A DNA stretch of 64,000 bases from JAZDRH01 sp047470865 (GTDB lineage Bacteria; Pseudomonadota; Gammaproteobacteria; Pseudomonadales; Pseudomonadaceae), in the NCBI RefSeq assembly GCF_047470865.1, contig NZ_JAZDRH010000007.1:62001-126000 (forward strand), given 5' to 3'. The position numbers and the translations under genes are program-made. Within the stretch, counting starts at the first letter, position 1, and each line of letters begins with the position of its first letter. Of this stretch, positions 55,414 through 64,000 are shown in pieces. The notes beneath the pieces are model-generated. The model ran no database searches. It was not told the origin of the DNA and was given only the letters and a program-made list of their open reading frames with translations.

Positions 55414-55984
55414 TAACGCTCTCCGAAAACTTTCAATTCGAGCACGTTTTGCAGTTGCCTTAACTTGTTTTCGCACAAAGTTAAGGCAGGAAGGTCTGCA
55501 TCAAGACCCTGCTATTCGACTATTCTTAAAACAACTAGCCCATTTTACTCAAGCGCAAAGATTAGATAGCTGGGAAGCAGAAATACTGAGTTTAACTAAC
55601 TTAAAATTAAATGCAGAAGATACGCTAAAACAAATTCAGCATTACAATCAAATAGAGTCAACGCAGCTTCACAAAAAGAGCTCAAACTGTCTTATTAATC
55701 AATTAACAGTGCAACAATATCAAAGCATTAAACAACAGCTACAGTTGCTACCAGAACAACTCAATAACTTATTAGCACTATGCATTATGGTAGGACGAAA
55801 TAACTTATATGCTGGCATAGTAAAATTTAGTATAGAAACACTAGAACCTATGCAAAAAGCACTTGAATTAGTGCCCTTACCCATTCATTGGGAGGTTTTA
55901 ATTCAGCAATATAACTTTAAAGACAACGATGGCTGGGGCAAACCTTTTAACTATGAACACTTTGTTCAAGTGATGAAATCATAA
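55406..55984 (+). CDS. Hypothetical protein coupled to the alpha/beta-hydrolase
   Basis: A 192-residue cytoplasmic, mostly helical, Gln/Leu-rich protein without a family I recognise. Start ATG lies inside the hydrolase gene (eight-base overlap), so the two are translated together and probably work together. It ends with LVPLPIHWEVLIQQYNFKDNDGWGKPFNYEHFVQ. A terminator follows. Confidence 0.65.
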   Translation: MTNNALRKLSIRARFAVALTCFRTKLRQEGLHQDPAIRLFLKQLAHFTQAQRLDSWEAEILSLTNLKLNAEDTLKQIQHYNQIESTQLHKKSSNCLINQLTVQQYQSIKQQLQLLPEQLNNLLALCIMVGRNNLYAGIVKFSIETLEPMQKALELVPLPIHWEVLIQQYNFKDNDGWGKPFNYEHFVQVMKS

Positions 55985-56002
55985 TACGTTAAAGCCAAAA
56001 AT

Positions 56003-56034
56003 AAAAACGCCCTAAACAAGTTAGGGCGTTCTTT
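56003..56034. terminator. Terminator between the hypothetical gene and the autotransporter
   Basis: Ten-base stem AACGCCCTAA / TTAGGGCGTT, loop ACAAG, A-run and T-rich flanks; shared by converging genes. Confidence 0.88.
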
Positions 56035-56050
56035 ATGCTTCGATTACTAC

Positions 56051-58651
56051 TTAAAAGCTATAGCGTAGTCCAATATTACCTTGGACGGGTGCTTTCACTT
56101 TGCTACCAAACTGATGATCAACTTCAGCGAAAATACTGATATTGTTCTTCAATAACACATTAGCACCTAAACCTAGCTTCGAACCTGTGCCTGACAAGTC
56201 ATTTTTAAAGCCATAACGGTTGTTAATAGTAACCTTATTATTACTTGCAAACTCATGCATAACAGCTGCTTTAACATAAGGCGTTACTGTACCAGCTGTA
56301 AAATCAAACTGATGACCAATGCTAACACCGGCTTCACCCTGTATTGATTTTTGTTTACCTAGCTTAACGTCCATACCGTTATCTAACTGATAACTTTTGC
56401 TCGATATTTGACTATAAGATAAACGCGCATAAGGCTCATACCACATACCACTCGCTTGTTGTAAGCTATAACCTAATTCCACAGACGCGCCCAAGGCTTT
56501 AGTTTTATAACTACCTGCAATGCTATAACCGTTCGTGCTTGTGGCTTTTACATCCGTATCAAAGTTGTTGTATTTCAACACGCCATCAACATACAAGCCG
56601 CTATCATCAAAGTAGCTTAAGTAACTACCTAAACTATAGCTATCAATATTGCTGGTTCTACCATGTTTCACATCAACATCATTTTTACTGGTATTACCGA
56701 ACACACCAAACACTAACAAGCCTGAATCTGTACCCCAACCATGATCCACACCGATTTCAATACCTTGTTGCTTAATTTCGAAATCTAGATGTTTTTCTTT
56801 AGCCTCAGTACGACCGCCTAAAGCACGTACCCAAACGCCAGTTTCTTGTTTAGCATCTTTTAGAGTCACCATACGGTAACGTAAATTTTGCAGCTCATTT
56901 TGGAATATCAATTGAGGTGCAGCTGCAACGTTTAATGCAGCAATAGTGGATGGTGATAAGCGCCCTGTTGATGTTAGCGTCCAAGTTTTAGCTCCTGCTG
57001 CATCTTCAGAGGTAGTTAAACCATACACAAAGGTTCCTACATCCAAATAATCAATCTCACGTTTAGAAGCATCAATTAAACGGAAATTAGCATCACCTGC
57101 GTTTAACTTAACAAAATCAACACCACGATTTGGATTATTGATTAGCTCAACACCTGTATCACGATCTATCCACTGAATGAAGTGTTTTCCAATGCCATTA
57201 TTAATAGTGACAAAGTCTGTTTTGTCATCTAATAATTTTGATGAGTACTTAAAGGTAATATTTTCTACAGACTCATTTAACTCATCTATTAATAAGTTGC
57301 CATGTAAGGCTTTTCCAGATTCTTGTTCAAAATTAACAAAGGTTTTGCCTACCAGCTTGCCAATATGCGCTTTATCTTCACGATCAGCACCGTTTAATAC
57401 TGTAATAATAGTATTGTCTGCTGCTGTAATATCCTCAGCAAAAGCACCTTGCGTAGCATCTGCTTGTAATGCTAACCAAGTATTATCAAGCAAGGTTGTT
57501 TTGCCAACCAAAGTAGCATTTTTTTCAACACGAGCAAATGCCTGATCTTTTAATGACGTGGTAATAGCCTTACTACCTTCACCTACATATAACTCAGAAC
57601 GATCTGCTAAATTCGTATTAGTCGCTGTAGATGTATCTCTTAGTACAAGAGTTGACTCATCATTTAAATGGCTATTAATAGTTTGAGCATTATTATTTAA
57701 AATCTGAATAGATCTATTATTTAAAGTAGTATCTGTAGCCTTCGCTGTATCCGCTAACCACTGCACAGCTTGACCATTTAATGTATTGCCATTAGCTTGC
57801 GCCGTTTTTTGTGCTACTTGCCAAGCTTTGTCATTTAGCACTGTTTTTTCTGCAATGGCATCATTAAGTAAAAATTGCACAGCCGTATTATTTAGTATGG
57901 TATTTATTGCTGAAACCGCTGTTGCTGTCGCATTACCTTGTAAAACCTGCTGAGACGAATGATTGAAAACCGCATCAACCGAGACACCGCCATTAGCAAC
58001 AACCTGAGCTGAGTTATCATTAAATACAGCAGAAGTCGAACCGCCTTTATTGCCTACAACCTGAACACTGGCATCATTAAATTTAGCATTTATTGACTCA
58101 GCAATTTTAGAGGCATCTTTCAAGCTATAAATATATTCTGTTGATCTATTATTAAATGTATTATTTGTATTTATTGGGCGTGCATACTGCTCTCTGGGAA
58201 AACCAGCATAGGCACAACCATCTTTCACATTAGAACTACAATTAAGGTGATTATTATCGCCTGTAACCAAGACATTGGAATTACCATTAAAGGTTGCATC
58301 CTTAATCTCAAGAGTGCTTACCACTACAACGCTTTGAGCAGTACCGCCAACGATATTAGGGCTAGGGGTATATTCAGGAACATAAGTGCCTTTATCATTG
58401 AGCTCAACATAAAGATGGCCATTATGTATTAATTGCCCATCTGTCCCTATGTCACTTACTGATACGATGGAAGAGGTAGAGCTGTTTTTTGCATTAGATA
58501 CATCACCATTATGCAATAAACTAATTTTGTCAACGTGTGAATGAATAGCAGGCGCTGAAGTTGGCGCAGCAGGCGTAGGCGCAGCAAAAGCAGGAGTGGA
58601 TGCAATCACCGCTAATAAAGATAACGTGATCTTGTTGATAGAATACTTCAT
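56051..58651 (-). CDS. Type V autotransporter with AIDA-like 19-residue repeats
   Basis: An 866-residue autotransporter. Signal peptide to AFA (about 23), then a Pro/Ala/Thr linker, a passenger with tandem repeats (about 187-402), a connecting region and a C-terminal beta-barrel (about 600-866) ending in IGLRYSF. The barrel start RALGGRTEAKEKHLDFEIKQQGIEIGVDHGWG is typical of the pertactin/AIDA group. The passenger would form a beta-helix exposed on the cell surface, most likely for adhesion. Unlike the rest of the window it is rich in Asn/Thr/Asp. No protease motif is seen. It lies alone between terminators. Confidence 0.9.
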   Translation of the reverse strand: MKYSINKITLSLLAVIASTPAFAAPTPAAPTSAPAIHSHVDKISLLHNGDVSNAKNSSTSSIVSVSDIGTDGQLIHNGHLYVELNDKGTYVPEYTPSPNIVGGTAQSVVVVSTLEIKDATFNGNSNVLVTGDNNHLNCSSNVKDGCAYAGFPREQYARPINTNNTFNNRSTEYIYSLKDASKIAESINAKFNDASVQVVGNKGGSTSAVFNDNSAQVVANGGVSVDAVFNHSSQQVLQGNATATAVSAINTILNNTAVQFLLNDAIAEKTVLNDKAWQVAQKTAQANGNTLNGQAVQWLADTAKATDTTLNNRSIQILNNNAQTINSHLNDESTLVLRDTSTATNTNLADRSELYVGEGSKAITTSLKDQAFARVEKNATLVGKTTLLDNTWLALQADATQGAFAEDITAADNTIITVLNGADREDKAHIGKLVGKTFVNFEQESGKALHGNLLIDELNESVENITFKYSSKLLDDKTDFVTINNGIGKHFIQWIDRDTGVELINNPNRGVDFVKLNAGDANFRLIDASKREIDYLDVGTFVYGLTTSEDAAGAKTWTLTSTGRLSPSTIAALNVAAAPQLIFQNELQNLRYRMVTLKDAKQETGVWVRALGGRTEAKEKHLDFEIKQQGIEIGVDHGWGTDSGLLVFGVFGNTSKNDVDVKHGRTSNIDSYSLGSYLSYFDDSGLYVDGVLKYNNFDTDVKATSTNGYSIAGSYKTKALGASVELGYSLQQASGMWYEPYARLSYSQISSKSYQLDNGMDVKLGKQKSIQGEAGVSIGHQFDFTAGTVTPYVKAAVMHEFASNNKVTINNRYGFKNDLSGTGSKLGLGANVLLKNNISIFAEVDHQFGSKVKAPVQGNIGLRYSF
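57446..58093 (-). repeat. 19-residue passenger repeats of the autotransporter
   Basis: Residues 187-402: about eleven copies of a 19-residue unit with pattern xxLNDxAxQVLxxxAxAxx (for example FNDNSAQVVANG, LNDKAWQVAQKT, LNGQAVQWLADT). From residue 253 to 367 the spacing is exactly 19 each time; one earlier step is 24. The DNA copies have diverged. Confidence 0.85.
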
Positions 58652-58766
58652 TCTGATCTTCCTTGATAAAATTCAAACCCTTATGCCTAATACATAAGTC
58701 GTAGAAATAATATCAAAACAACATCTCACACACACCCAAAAAATTGTAACAAAGTATCAGAACCAT

Positions 58767-58795
58767 AAAAAAAGCAGCCATTCGGCTGCTTTTTT
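58767..58795 (-). terminator. Terminator after rplS
   Basis: Stem AAGCAGCC / GGCTGCTT with loop ATTC and long A/T runs on both sides. Confidence 0.92.
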
Positions 58796-58810
58796 AGAGA
58801 AAAATGAGAC

Positions 58811-59167
58811 TTACTTAGTAGCCAATTTTTCTTTAATACGTGCTGCTTTACCAGAAAGTGCGCGTAAGTAGTAAAGTTTCGCTTTACGTACATCACCACG
58901 ACGTTTAACAGAGATGCTGTCAACGATTGGGCTGTAAGTTTGGAAAGTACGCTCTACACCAACACCGTTAGAGATTTTACGAACAGTGAAAGCACTGTTT
59001 AAACCACGGTTACGCTTACCAATAACAACACCTTCGTAAGCCTGTAAACGGCTACGATCACCTTCTTTTACTTTTACTTGAACAATAACAGTATCACCAG
59101 GTGCGAACGCTGGGATTTCTTTTGTCATTTGTTCAGCTTCTAACTGCTGAATAATTTTGTTAGTCAT
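58811..59167 (-). CDS. rplS: Ribosomal protein L19
   Basis: A 118-residue 50S protein (E. coli 115). [47 protein letters not shown] and [14 protein letters not shown] are family segments. Last gene of rpsP-rimM-trmD-rplS, 43 bases after trmD. Confidence 0.98.
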   Translation of the reverse strand: MTNKIIQQLEAEQMTKEIPAFAPGDTVIVQVKVKEGDRSRLQAYEGVVIGKRNRGLNSAFTVRKISNGVGVERTFQTYSPIVDSISVKRRGDVRKAKLYYLRALSGKAARIKEKLATK

Positions 59168-59210
59168 GTTGTGCTCCTAAGATAAATCTTATAAGACTTA
59201 CCATCGATAC

Positions 59211-59963
59211 TCATCTATCGTCCTGCTCGCGCATATATTCATCGAGCAGCTCTTTCTCTTCTCCAGAAAGCGAGCGGCAATCCAGAAGATCAGCACGGCG
59301 TGTAGCTGTTCGCCCTAAGGCTTGCTTCAAGCGCCAGCGCCGGATATGTTCATGATGCCCACTAAGTAGTACATCTGGAACTTTCTTACCCTGATACTCC
59401 ACCGGTTTGGTGTAGTGCGGGTGATCGAGCAATCCATTCGTAAATGAATCCTCTACCGCTGATTCTGCATGGTTTAATGCCCCAGGCAGTAAACGGGTTA
59501 TAGCATCAACCAAGACCATAGCAGGCAATTCACCACCTGATAACACATAGTCTCCAATTGACCATTCTTCATCGACATAAGTCTCTAAAAAACGCTCATC
59601 AATGCCTTCGTACCGACCAGCAATTAGAATCAAAGCTGATTCATTTGCCATTTCAGTCACAGCCGCCTGTGTAAGCTGGCGACCCTGCGGCGAAAGATAA
59701 ATTACCTTTGCCCGCCCATTAATCGCTTGCTTTGCCGCTGCCAAAGCGCGCTCTAATGGTTCGATTTTCATCACCATTCCAGGCCCACCGCCAAAAGTAC
59801 GGTCGTCCACTGTCTGGTGTTTGTCTTCTGTAAAGGCGCGTGGATTCCAACAGTTAACCTGCAAAATACCACTATTTACGGCGCGTCGAGTAATACCATG
59901 ATCCGTTAACGCTGAAAACATCTCAGGAAAGATGCTAATAATTTCAACCTGCAAAGGAATCAC
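59211..59963 (-). CDS. trmD: tRNA (guanine-N1)-methyltransferase TrmD
   Basis: A 250-residue SPOUT methylase that makes m1G37 in tRNAs. The knot region [13 protein letters not shown] and [30 protein letters not shown] are clear, and [10 protein letters not shown] is present near residue 58. Start is GTG 59963, three bases after the rimM stop. Confidence 0.97.
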   Translation of the reverse strand: MIPLQVEIISIFPEMFSALTDHGITRRAVNSGILQVNCWNPRAFTEDKHQTVDDRTFGGGPGMVMKIEPLERALAAAKQAINGRAKVIYLSPQGRQLTQAAVTEMANESALILIAGRYEGIDERFLETYVDEEWSIGDYVLSGGELPAMVLVDAITRLLPGALNHAESAVEDSFTNGLLDHPHYTKPVEYQGKKVPDVLLSGHHEHIRRWRLKQALGRTATRRADLLDCRSLSGEEKELLDEYMREQDDR

Positions 59964-59966
59964 TCA

Positions 59967-60503
59967 TTAAAAATCAGCGTCCCATTCCACTTGGATCTCT
60001 CCAGCTTCAAGGGAAATACTAAGTACACAGTGCTCCGTATATGGCAGTAAGCGCTCGTTTGCATCAATACTTCCAGCACAAGGCTTAAGTACTAATACAT
60101 CGTTTGCTCCTGTCGCCAATAAGCTTTCAACGATGCCAAGCAATTGCTGGCTCTGATTGATTACTTTTAAGCCTTCTAGTTGGTGCCAGTAAAACTCACC
60201 TTCTGCCAAAGCAGGAAGCTCACTTTGAGGTACACAAATTTCGTAGTTTGTATAAGTACGCGCCACTTCTCGATCGGTTAGACCTTCGATTTGCGCCACC
60301 AAAGCTTGCCCTTGAAAACGAGCTTTAACCAACTTCACCTGCTTGATTTCGCCATCGCGACGCAAAGTCCAAGTGCGATAATCCAGTAGGTTATCTAATG
60401 GGTCGGTAAAGGAATGAACCTTAACTTCGCCATTTACACCATGCACTGCGCCAACTTTGCCCAGTACGATCAATTGATCATTGGTGTGTGCTGTATTACT
60501 CAT
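59967..60503 (-). CDS. rimM: Ribosome maturation factor RimM
   Basis: A 178-residue 30S assembly factor with an N-terminal RimM domain (LGKVGAVHGVNGEVKVHSFTDP) and a C-terminal PRC barrel (EFYWHQLEGLKV, NDVLVLKP, LLPYTEHCVLSISLEAGEIQVEW). Binds S19 during 16S rRNA processing. Confidence 0.97.
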   Translation of the reverse strand: MSNTAHTNDQLIVLGKVGAVHGVNGEVKVHSFTDPLDNLLDYRTWTLRRDGEIKQVKLVKARFQGQALVAQIEGLTDREVARTYTNYEICVPQSELPALAEGEFYWHQLEGLKVINQSQQLLGIVESLLATGANDVLVLKPCAGSIDANERLLPYTEHCVLSISLEAGEIQVEWDADF

Positions 60504-60511
60504 ACTAAAAA

Positions 60512-60757
60512 TTAAGCAGCTGTTGCTTCTTTTAGTAATTGAGCTACACGCTCAGACGCTTGTGCACCTTGACCTAACCAGTAGTTAGCGCGGTCTTGTT
60601 GTACAGATAGACGAACTTCACCACCAGTTGCTAGTGGATTGAAGAAGCCAATACGCTCGATAAAGCGACCGTTACGTGCATTACGGCTGTCAGCCACTGT
60701 TACGTGGTAGAAAGGGCGTTTTTTAGAACCGCCACGAGCTAGTCGGATAGTTACCAT
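60512..60757 (-). CDS. rpsP: Ribosomal protein S16
   Basis: An 81-residue 30S protein: [41 protein letters not shown] and [18 protein letters not shown]. First gene of its operon, 8 bases before rimM. Confidence 0.98.
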   Translation of the reverse strand: MVTIRLARGGSKKRPFYHVTVADSRNARNGRFIERIGFFNPLATGGEVRLSVQQDRANYWLGQGAQASERVAQLLKEATAA

Positions 60758-60800
60758 TAACCTGTTCCTATAGTTACGTTGCTTATAAATTAAGCGGACA

Positions 60801-60823
60801 CTTTTAGGCCTACTGCCTAAAAG
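60801..60823 (-). promoter_or_regulatory. Hairpin at the 5' end of the rpsP operon mRNA
   Basis: Nine-base perfect stem CTTTTAGGC / GCCTAAAAG with a five-base loop, just after the predicted start of transcription (about 60824). Without a T-run it is unlikely to be the ffh terminator; it may stabilise the mRNA or take part in control. Confidence 0.5.
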
Positions 60824-60830
60824 GTCGCAT

Positions 60831-60858
60831 ATTCTAAGGTTTATCTACTACTTTGCAA
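60831..60858 (-). promoter_or_regulatory. Sigma-70 promoter of the rpsP operon
   Basis: On the minus strand TTGCAA (60858-60853), 16-base spacer, TAGAAT (60836-60831). Confidence 0.65.
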
Positions 60859-60886
60859 AGGGCTATTTTGCAATTACTGATGAAAC

Positions 60887-62263
60887 CTATAATTTGGGTA
60901 GTTTACCCATGCCCGGAATCATACCGCCAAGGCCGCGCATCAACTTGCCCATGCCGCCCTTGCCAGTAATCTTTTTCATCATTTTTTGCATTTGTTTATG
61001 CTGCTTTATTAAGCGACCTACATCTTGCACCTGAGTGCCTGAGCCTAAGGCTATACGGCGTTTACGTGATCCGCTGATAATGTCAGGATCACGACGTTCA
61101 GCCGGCGTCATAGAGTCAATAATCGCAGACATTTGCTTAAACTGTTTTTCAGCCACACCTTGCACATTGGCTTGCGATAAGTTAACTCCGCCCATGTTTG
61201 GCATTTTTTCAAGCAGACTACCTAGACCGCCCATATTATTCATTTGAGCGAGCTGATCACGGAAATCTTCAAGGTCAAAGCCTTTACCTTTTTTCAATTT
61301 CTGTGTGAGTTTAGCTGCTTTTTCTTTATCTAAGCCTTGCTCTGCTTGTTCAATCAGGCTGAGTACATCACCCATACCCAAAATGCGAGAAGCCACACGA
61401 TCAGGATGGAAGGGGTCAAGCGCATCGCTCTTTTCACCCATCCCCAAGAACTTGATTGGTTTACCTGTAATAGCACGTACAGACAAGGCTGCACCACCAC
61501 GGGCATCACCATCTACCTTAGTAAGAATAACGCCTGTAAGCGGGAGCGCATCATTAAAAGCTTTAGCTGTATTAGCCGCATCTTGCCCCGTCATGGCATC
61601 AACTACAAACAGTGTTTCAATCGGTTTAATTGCAGCGTGCAACTGACTAATTTCGTCCATCATTTCGCTATCAATAGCTAAACGCCCTGCTGTATCGACT
61701 AAAACCACATCAATGAATTTTAGCTTAGCCTCAGCAATGGCTGCTTTGGCAATATCAATAGGCTTCTGACTTATATCTGATGGGAAGAATGTAACACCAA
61801 CTTCTGCTGCCAAAGTTTCAAGCTGTTTGATCGCTGCTGGACGGTAAACGTCAGCCGAAACTACCATCACACTTTTCTTTTTGCGTTCTTTTAAAAAGCG
61901 TGCGAGCTTACCAACACTGGTGGTTTTACCAGCACCTTGCAAACCGGCCATTAGTATAATAGCAGGTGGCGCAGCGTTTAACGCTAAGTCTTCATTAGCC
62001 GCACCCATGGTTGCTTCTAGTTCAGCTTGGACAATTTTTACAAAGGCTTGACCGGGCGTTAGGCTTTTAGATACTTCTGTACCTACAGCGCGCTCACGCA
62101 CTGCATTCACAAAGTCTTTTACGACAGGCAAAGCAACGTCTGCTTCGAGAAGAGCCATACGCACTTCACGCAAAGTGTCCTTAATATTGTCTTCGGTAAG
62201 ACGCGCCTTTCCTGTAATATGGCGCAACGTCTGCGACAAACGATCGGATAGATTCTCGAACAT
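60887..62263 (-). CDS. ffh: Signal recognition particle protein Ffh
   Basis: A 458-residue SRP54 GTPase targeting membrane proteins: N domain, G domain with GLQGAGKTTSVGKLA, DTAGRLAID and TKVDGDARGGAALS, and a methionine-rich M domain (about 300-458) with RRKRRIA-type RNA-binding SGSRKRRIALGSG and an MxxM-rich end. The frame is open to 62410, but ATG 62263 gives the universal MFENLSDRLSQTLR start. Confidence 0.98.
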   Translation of the reverse strand: MFENLSDRLSQTLRHITGKARLTEDNIKDTLREVRMALLEADVALPVVKDFVNAVRERAVGTEVSKSLTPGQAFVKIVQAELEATMGAANEDLALNAAPPAIILMAGLQGAGKTTSVGKLARFLKERKKKSVMVVSADVYRPAAIKQLETLAAEVGVTFFPSDISQKPIDIAKAAIAEAKLKFIDVVLVDTAGRLAIDSEMMDEISQLHAAIKPIETLFVVDAMTGQDAANTAKAFNDALPLTGVILTKVDGDARGGAALSVRAITGKPIKFLGMGEKSDALDPFHPDRVASRILGMGDVLSLIEQAEQGLDKEKAAKLTQKLKKGKGFDLEDFRDQLAQMNNMGGLGSLLEKMPNMGGVNLSQANVQGVAEKQFKQMSAIIDSMTPAERRDPDIISGSRKRRIALGSGTQVQDVGRLIKQHKQMQKMMKKITGKGGMGKLMRGLGGMIPGMGKLPKL

Positions 62264-62419
62264 GCAGGTTCCTCTGTCTTTTATAAGGTTACAGCAAGCC
62301 TTTGAGTATACCTGAAATCGTCTTTTTCTACAGCTCCCAAGGCTGTGTATTCTTGATAGAATTTGCAAATTAAATAAAAGTCTGACTTTTCTCAAGTCCA
62401 GCTTGACCACGAGGTTTCT

Positions 62420-62998
62420 ATGCGCTCTTTAGTTCTCGCTTCCAGTTCAAGTTACCGTAAGGCCTTATTAGATCGTTTACGGCTACCCTATCTCAGTGAA
62501 AGTCCTGATATTGATGAAACGCCATTAGCGAATGAAGAGGCTCAAGCTTTAGTCCAACGTCTGGCTATTAGTAAAGCTCAGGCATTAGCTAAAAAATATA
62601 CTAACCATTTAATTATTGGCAGCGATCAGGTAGCTGTCTTAGATGGCCATATTGTTGGCAAGCCTCTTTGTTTTGACAACGCTTTTGCGCAATTAAAAGC
62701 AGCCAGTGGTAAAGCAGTCTATTTTTATACTGGCTTAGCAGTTATTGATAGTCAAAATCTTATGACTAAAATAAGCCTTGTTCCTTTTACAACCTATTTT
62801 AGACAATTATCGGATACTGAGATAACAAGCTACTTGCACGCTGAAAGCCCTTATGATTGTGCTGGTAGCTTCAAAGCAGAAGGCTTAGGCATTAGTTTGT
62901 TTGAAAAAATGGAGGGCAGTGACGCTACTAGTCTGATTGGCTTACCATTGATAGAGCTCTGCCGCTTATTACGTTTATTCTCTGTTACTATCCCTTAA
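62420..62998 (+). CDS. Maf/YceF-family nucleotide pyrophosphatase
   Basis: A 192-residue Maf protein that hydrolyses modified NTPs; YceF prefers 7-methyl-GTP. LASSSSYRKALLDRL (phosphate loop), PDIDET, IIGSDQVAVLDG (catalytic Asp) and YDCAGSFKAEGLGISLFEKMEGSDATSLIGLPL are seen. The SDQV wording points to the YceF rather than the YhdE group. The 3' end overlaps the tatD end by four bases, convergent. Confidence 0.93.
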   Translation: MRSLVLASSSSYRKALLDRLRLPYLSESPDIDETPLANEEAQALVQRLAISKAQALAKKYTNHLIIGSDQVAVLDGHIVGKPLCFDNAFAQLKAASGKAVYFYTGLAVIDSQNLMTKISLVPFTTYFRQLSDTEITSYLHAESPYDCAGSFKAEGLGISLFEKMEGSDATSLIGLPLIELCRLLRLFSVTIP

Positions 62999-63810
62999 AA
63001 ACGCACACCAAATAACTGCTCAACATTATCATTGGTAATTGTTTCTAACTGTTCTGGTGTAACTCGTTTCGACTGCGCAACTGCCTGCAACACATAAGGT
63101 AGGTATTCTGGCTTATTGGTCTTATCTTTAGGTCGTTCTGGAAGGTTATGCGGTAATAAATAAGGCGCATCCGTTTCAATTAAAAGACGATCAAGTGGAA
63201 TCAATTCAACTGCACGACGCAAATCTGCTCCTCGTTTTTGATCTGTCAACCACCCCGTAATACCTAGATAAAAGCCAAGTGCTAATAACTCTCTAGCCAT
63301 ATAGGTATTATCCGTAAAGCAATGCACTACACCTTTTAAACCTTGTTCGATGTAAGGCTGAGCAATACGTTTAAAGTCTTCTAGAATTTCTTGTGTACCT
63401 GTTTTAGTTAGCGCGCTCCGTAAATGCAAGAATACGGGTTTATTATGCTGAATCGCCAACTCAAGTTGTGCTTGGAAAGCCAGATGCTGTTCTTCTTTGC
63501 TAGAAAACATCCGATCTAAATCATAATCAAGACCACACTCACCTACAGCCACACAAAGAGGATGTTCAATTAGTCCTGTTAATTGCTCAGCTGCTTTCGC
63601 ATCCCAGTATTTGGCATTATGTGGGTGAAAGCCCGCTGTAAAACGTGCACAGTCAGATAGTTCATCTGCAAGTTGGCATACTTTTTTTGACTCCTCTAAC
63701 GAGGTTCCTGTCAAAATAAAGCCTTTGACTCCCTCTTTTAAAGCTTTACGGATTAGCTCGTGCTTATTTTTAAATCGTTTAGAGGCTAAATTTAAACCTA
63801 TGTCGATCAT
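62995..63810 (-). CDS. tatD: TatD-family metal-dependent DNase
   Basis: A 271-residue TIM-barrel hydrolase of the TatD type proper (E. coli TatD 260), not YcfH: MIDIGLNLASKRF, AGFHPHNAKYWD, AVGECGLDYDLDRMFSSKEEQ, FLHLRSA, VVHCFTD, GITGWLTDQKRGADLR and LLIETDAPYLLP give the metal ligands. A 3'-5' exonuclease linked to oxidative DNA damage. No tatABC genes are adjacent. Confidence 0.94.
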   Translation of the reverse strand: MIDIGLNLASKRFKNKHELIRKALKEGVKGFILTGTSLEESKKVCQLADELSDCARFTAGFHPHNAKYWDAKAAEQLTGLIEHPLCVAVGECGLDYDLDRMFSSKEEQHLAFQAQLELAIQHNKPVFLHLRSALTKTGTQEILEDFKRIAQPYIEQGLKGVVHCFTDNTYMARELLALGFYLGITGWLTDQKRGADLRRAVELIPLDRLLIETDAPYLLPHNLPERPKDKTNKPEYLPYVLQAVAQSKRVTPEQLETITNDNVEQLFGVRF

Positions 63811-63936
63811 TCGTTTATATTGCTCCTATGATACTTTTATTTGTGGTAACATTATTTAGCTGATTTACGGAACAAAGTAAACTTTTCTAGAGTAAAGTTT
63901 TTACAATAGATACCTGGTCAACATTAAGGAAACATA

Positions 63937-64000
63937 ATGGCTAAAAATAAAATGAAAGGCCGCGGCAAGGCCAAATCAATGGTTGCCCAACCGCTCTACC
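63937..64000 (+). CDS. arfA: N-terminal fragment of an ArfA-like ribosome rescue factor (cut by window edge)
   Basis: Starts at ATG 63937 with AAGGA ahead. The 21 visible residues begin MAKNKMKGRGKAKSM and continue VAQPLY, which resembles the Pseudomonas form of ArfA (basic start, then the DPLFR/AQPLFR motif). ArfA with RF2 frees stalled ribosomes when trans-translation fails. The rest, including the KGKGSY motif and any rho-independent or RNase III site, lies outside the window, so the call is provisional. Confidence 0.65.
   Translation, partial: MAKNKMKGRGKAKSMVAQPLY

Noticed and set aside
56539..57545. Frames of 78 and 122 residues opposite the autotransporter gene
   Set aside because: Antisense shadows of a repetitive gene with no ribosome-binding site or family features.
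61035..61681. Frames of 70 to 114 residues opposite ffh
   Set aside because: Antisense shadows of a conserved gene; unlikely composition.
62264..62410. 49-residue N-terminal extension of Ffh
   Set aside because: The universal MFENL start lies at 62263; the extension is upstream leader DNA.

Overview
The window is one continuous, gene-dense piece of a gammaproteobacterial chromosome with an AT-leaning composition. I see no rRNA, tRNA, CRISPR array, insertion sequence or prophage. Several blocks have the gene order of Pseudomonas: cbrX-cbrA-cbrB; fur/bamE with rnfH-ratA and smpB; rpsT/murJ-ribF-ileS-lspA-fkpB-ispH; hom-thrC next to xerD; and ffh/rpsP-rimM-trmD-rplS. Together with the low GC content this suggests a GC-poor, probably host-associated or reduced member of the Pseudomonadaceae/Pseudomonadales, of the Entomomonas/Ventosimonas/Thiopseudomonas kind. 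That placement is inference from order and protein resemblance, not from a search.

Layout. 1-8.6 kb: a gene tail, the CbrX/CbrA/CbrB carbon-nitrogen sensing system, a membrane-anchored TAXI binding protein, an IMPACT-family protein, the nucleoid protein NdpA and a divergent PPK2 kinase, all on the plus strand. 8.6-11.1 kb: fur, bamE, rnfH-ratA and smpB. 11.2-24.1 kb: an accessory stretch with a YqhD aldehyde reductase, a LoiP-like protease, a MarR regulator, a DUF1090 protein, an EamA exporter preceded by a valine-rich leader peptide, a large unknown protein, a DUF218 protein, a copper-chaperone-like protein behind a CueR-type promoter, an HscC chaperone with a membrane J-like partner, and small envelope proteins. 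24.1-31.4 kb: ung-queF, a FleQ homologue that has lost its sigma-54 and c-di-GMP signatures, an OprP/OprO-type porin, and frmR-frmA-frmB for formaldehyde. 31.5-40.7 kb: a FabH-like synthase and the ispH-fkpB-lspA-ileS-ribF/murJ/rpsT housekeeping block. 40.7-48.1 kb: an LplT-PlsC fusion, two tandem paralogous membrane proteins, thrC, hom and xerD. 48.1-58.7 kb: an accessory island with a torE-torC-torA-torD TMAO respiration operon, an MFS pump, a lipase-like hydrolase with an unknown partner, and an autotransporter with 19-residue passenger repeats. 58.8-64 kb: rplS-trmD-rimM-rpsP, ffh, maf, tatD and the start of an arfA-like gene.

How the genes fit together. Aldehyde defence appears twice (YqhD, FrmRAB). 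Ribosome rescue appears twice (SmpB, and the ArfA-like start at the right edge). Anaerobic respiration on TMAO is encoded as a full operon without its sensor genes nearby. The most unusual items are the 14-residue leader peptide with eight valines ahead of an EamA exporter, the FleQ homologue with an intact DNA-binding end and a broken ATPase/c-di-GMP signature set, a run of eight G residues inside bamE, and loss of the Pseudomonas neighbours crcZ (after cbrB) and dsbC (between xerD and hom).
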